A stretch of 64,000 nucleotides of DNA from Cyprinodon diabolis (taxonomy: Eukaryota; Chordata; Actinopteri; Cyprinodontiformes; Cyprinodontidae): the NCBI GenBank assembly GCA_030533445.1, contig CM060073.1, positions 43,102,428 to 43,166,427 on the forward strand. The letters are read 5' to 3'. This document shows positions 60,599 through 64,000 of the stretch, one piece after another (position 1 is the stretch's first letter; every line of letters starts with the position of its first letter). Below the pieces are notes generated by a model, which was not told where the DNA came from, did not search any database, and saw nothing but the letters and a program-made list of their open reading frames with translations. A program made the translations under genes and the position numbers.

Positions 60599-63500
60599 GT
60601 ACCATCGCCCAATGGTGCTCTAACTTGTTGCTCAACCTCTCTACCTCTCTTTTCCTTTTTTTTTCGCTTTGTATCTTCTGTACTGCTGAGCCCTTGTTCC
60701 GCCTCTCTACCATATGTACGGCAATGAGGACACAAGCAATTGATCACTACTGGGCAATCTACCTCTGAGGGTTGTGTCTGGACTACAAGGCAGAGAGGGT
60801 GAACCGGCAAGACATTTCTAACTAGACAGGATCCCCTGGAACAACAACAGGAGTTCAATGGGGGCTAAACTTGTGCTATTTGTGGGGTGTCCCAGGAGGC
60901 AGGGGCAGGCCGCTCCTCTGACACGGTGACAGGAGGGCTGTACGTGCAGGCAGAGGAGGAGATGTAGCCCCGAGAGTTAGTGACAGCTGCAGAGGAAGGG
61001 AGGAGAGCTCTGAGATCTCCGCCATGTGGAGTACGTGCTTATGGCTTCCTCTGCCTCAGGCCTCAAGTGAACAGAGCAAACCTTTGTACTGTGTCCAGAT
61101 CAAACAGCTCAATTATTTATCCCAGGCAAGAGCTGGGGATTTCCACTGCAAATTGTAAATAAACAATTTAGACTCCTTTGCTGTGGTGTTGCTTTGGAGA
61201 GAGCGGAGCTTGGCACGAGGCTGCGAGGTCTTTGCCAAACTGGAAGCGCCGTGCGCCGCCATCCTGTGCCGGGCTGAGAAGAAGCCGTTTAAAAGCAGCA
61301 CCACATTTAGAGCCAGGAGGCAAATTCAAAACAGAGCTCCTGCCTGCATGCTCCTGCTGCGATTTGAGAACAATAAACGGGCAGTTTTAAAATGGAAAGC
61401 TGAAACTTTTTTTTGGGGTGATTCCACCACAATTTGGAAGTCGATGATCGATAATGTTTGATGTGGTGAAGTTACGGTGGGAGCTCAGAAAAACACGCCC
61501 CTTCACGACTCTTCCCGGTAATCCTAAACTCTTTTGAAGCCCACTTTCAAGTTTGTGAGGCTCAGAGGTTGGAATAAATTGCACCTCGAAGCGACTCACT
61601 CCCACCCCCTCCACTTCCTGATGCCTGCTGAGATCACAGGCTGCCGTTTTGGTATTAACATTAAAATTCATTTCACAGACAGAGAGTCTTCTTTTGAAAG
61701 TTTTTTTTTCCATCCGTAAAACACTGACAAATAAGGACGGGACTGTGGGCGATTTATACCACGGCATCTTTTTGACTATTCATTTCGGTGTAGTTACATG
61801 CACTTCAGACAGCCATACACATAACCATAAATAGCTATATTCAACAGCTTGACACAGCCATTTATAACTTACTTCTCATCTTCTTACCATTTTCTCAACA
61901 CAGCTGTGCTTTTGCACATTTTCAAAAGAAGAAAAGTCTCCACTCCATCCCTTCTTCAGGCTATCTGCAGAAACTTTGTGGCTTTTGGAGAATAGCACCT
62001 CTTAAATTTAAGTGCTTTTTACAGTCGCTGGAAAGGATGTTTTAAATACAGTCAATAACGTGTAAATTTTTAATGAGCTTTATAATTTTGAAAGCATACC
62101 GATCCCCCTCTTCGAATCTCACATGCCTCAGGCAGAAGGAGCAAGTTCATGTTGTGTACAAACAGAAAACACAAATCCCCCCCCCCCATCTCTAAGCACT
62201 GAGGAGTAGCTGCAGCATGTTGCATCATTATGGGACGCACAAGGTTGTTGCATCAAGGGAAATACGTTTCATTCAAATCGTTTTTTATTGTTTGGAGGAT
62301 GGAGGATGGGTCATCAGATGATAAAAAGTTTCCTTCAGTTTTTTTCAGATTGAAAATATGCTATTTTTTTCTCTTTTCTCAATAGTGTATACTTCTAATC
62401 TTTTTTGTTTTGTCATCATCATTTATTCTGAAGATCCCTTTAAACCCGCTGGGATAATCAGTCTGTCATATTTTTTGGGTGATATTAACTTTCAGTCAGC
62501 AGCATTGGCTCTAATTTATGCTCTATCAGCTTATCACACTTGTCTTTGGAAAAATAGAAAACATGAACATAAAATATGGAATTCTAACTAATGATTGTTG
62601 TTCATGGTTACTTGGCAAATATTTATAAATGGCAATTGGTTTAATTTGCTCAAGTTTGTTGCAAACACCATTATATGGGTAGAACAGGGCACTGTGGTCA
62701 CTTTATCTGCCCATGGTGGGGGCAGCTTCATGATGTGGGGAGTCTTTTCTTGAGCAGAGATTGGAAAGCTGTCAGAGTTGATGGGAAGATGGAGGCAACT
62801 AGATATAAATTAGTTGTCATTGGAAGGAACCTTATGCAATCTGCATAACTCGAGACATGAGTTGAGTTTTAAAGACCTTAAACATACAGATCTAAATTAG
62901 AATGGCTTAGATCAAAGCATTTTCATCTGTTGAAATGACCAGTCAAAGTAAATATGTACATTCTGTGGCAAAATAGTTTCTCTCAGTTTGGATATTCCAA
63001 GTTGTAACTCTTAACTTCTGTTTGCAGTTCCTGGTCCTTCACCTTTTACAGAGTCAACAGTTAGCAGTGTATGGTAGGTAGGAAAGGACTGGCATGCTGA
63101 ATTTGAACAGCCTCATCCTTATGGACTCCATTACTTTGCTAAATTTGTGTAACCTTTCTTTTTTGTTTTTGTTTTTTCTTTGCAAGGCTTTAATCCCAAT
63201 TTGAAAAGTAATGAAACTGCTAATGCATTCCATTAGCATGTGTGACACAGAGTGCCAGTGTAGCACTGTTGTATTTTTATTCATGAGGTGGGCTGTGCCA
63301 ATATGTTCTGTCATGCATTGGACTATGGAAATCCTAATAGGCCCTAAGAAGAAGATAGGAACGTCAGGAGGTTCCAATTCAAAATTAAGTGTTCCCTTTT
63401 CCTACCTCCTTCCTTTCTGCTAGAAGTATTCGGACAGCCCTTATCATGGGGGCGGCTGATGCACTCCCACTTTGGCTTAAGAGTCCTTAGGAATTTGATA

Positions 63501-64000
63501 CATTTAGATGGACCCTTATATATTGATTTCAACAGAAATTTATGCAGTGTGTCTGAGCTTGAGGGTTATTAACAATAAAATAATTACCAAAATGTTCATC
63601 TTTAAATGTCCATATCCCAGCTATAATTGCAAATGTCTTTAGAAAGTATTGACTCATACAGAGTGATTGTAGACGTATGCTACATTTTTCTAAGTATCTT
63701 TTAGGAACCTTTGAAAACTTGAATAATGTCCTTCCAACTTTGCAGCTATGTCCTGCTTTGTGTTTGTCTATTGCAATGTATCTGATAAAAAGGTCAAAAT
63801 GAACTAAATTAGACATATACTTTTACAGTATATGACTTAGGGTTGAGCTAAAGCTTGAAATGGCCATGGCAATGACTGTTGTTATTATAACATTGCTTGC
63901 AATGATGAGTTTAATAATCCCAATAAGTATATAGGTAAGAGAGAAGAGTTGCATCAAACTGAGACTAAACTCTTATCCTAATTTAGCTTGACATCAGCTA
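60599..64000 (+). other. mvb12b: Intron after the last visible mvb12b-like exon, running off the window
   Basis: No match to the remaining MVB12B exons (linker and UMA motif) is visible. The stretch around 60880-61400 is richer in GC than its surroundings and holds short ORFs on both strands that I do not recognise. A decayed Tc1 transposase fragment lies at 62600-62870. From 62870 to the end I see nothing beyond AT-rich sequence. Confidence 0.6.
62600..62870 (+). mobile_element. Decayed Tc1-like transposase fragment
   Basis: The + strand reads HGGGSFMMWGVFS, stop, AEIGKLSELMG, and then GTLCNLHNSRHELSFKDLKH. This parallels the GGGSxMLWGCFS...LMQSAxxLRLGxxFxFQQD region. No frame is usable and the ends are lost. 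Confidence 0.6.

Overview
This is nuclear DNA of a teleost fish. It is AT-rich, with long runs of TA and tetranucleotide microsatellites, several ages of Tc1/mariner elements, tRNA-derived SINE fragments, L2-like LINE tails and one gene split by GT...AG introns. I see nothing bacterial, viral-genomic or CRISPR-like. The species cannot be named from the sequence alone.

The only host gene I can support is on the + strand. Five exons between 42865 and 60598 join in frame (phases 0, 0, 1, 2) to encode the N-terminal MABP-domain half of an MVB12B (FAM125B)-like subunit of the ESCRT-I complex. The reading frame leaves the window through a splice donor at 60599, so the C-terminal exons, including the UMA motif, should lie beyond 64000. 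The first exon seen is preceded by a splice acceptor, so at least one 5' exon lies upstream and was not found here.

Bases 1-42864 hold no recognisable host coding exon. They contain a solo LTR with a perfect 5-bp target duplication (2714-3389), a short ORF for a one-span membrane protein at the end of a repeat-like block (4912-5226), an intact Tc1-like transposon with perfect 29-bp inverted ends (8206-9453), a LINE relic (10710-10964), and a nested pile-up at 25445-27545 where a dead DD36E Tc1-like copy sits inside a hairpin-type repeat. Several decayed Tc1 relics and two pairs of other repeat copies are also present. Between these are less repetitive stretches rich in homeodomain-like (TAATTA) and POU octamer-like (ATGCAAAT) motifs. 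They are candidate conserved regulatory elements, a proposal based only on their look and on the known PBX3-MVB12B-LMX1B neighbourhood of other vertebrates.

The introns of the mvb12b-like gene carry a THAP-domain relic joined to an L2-type LINE 3' end, a GGAA/GAAA microsatellite, a perfect 120-bp palindrome around a TA repeat, a short hAT-like element that still encodes a BED-like zinc finger, a SINE, a MITE, and the 5' end of another Tc1 relic. The most unusual items are the small membrane/helical ORF, the intact Tc1 copy, the BED-finger mini-element, the exact palindrome and the nested repeat stack.
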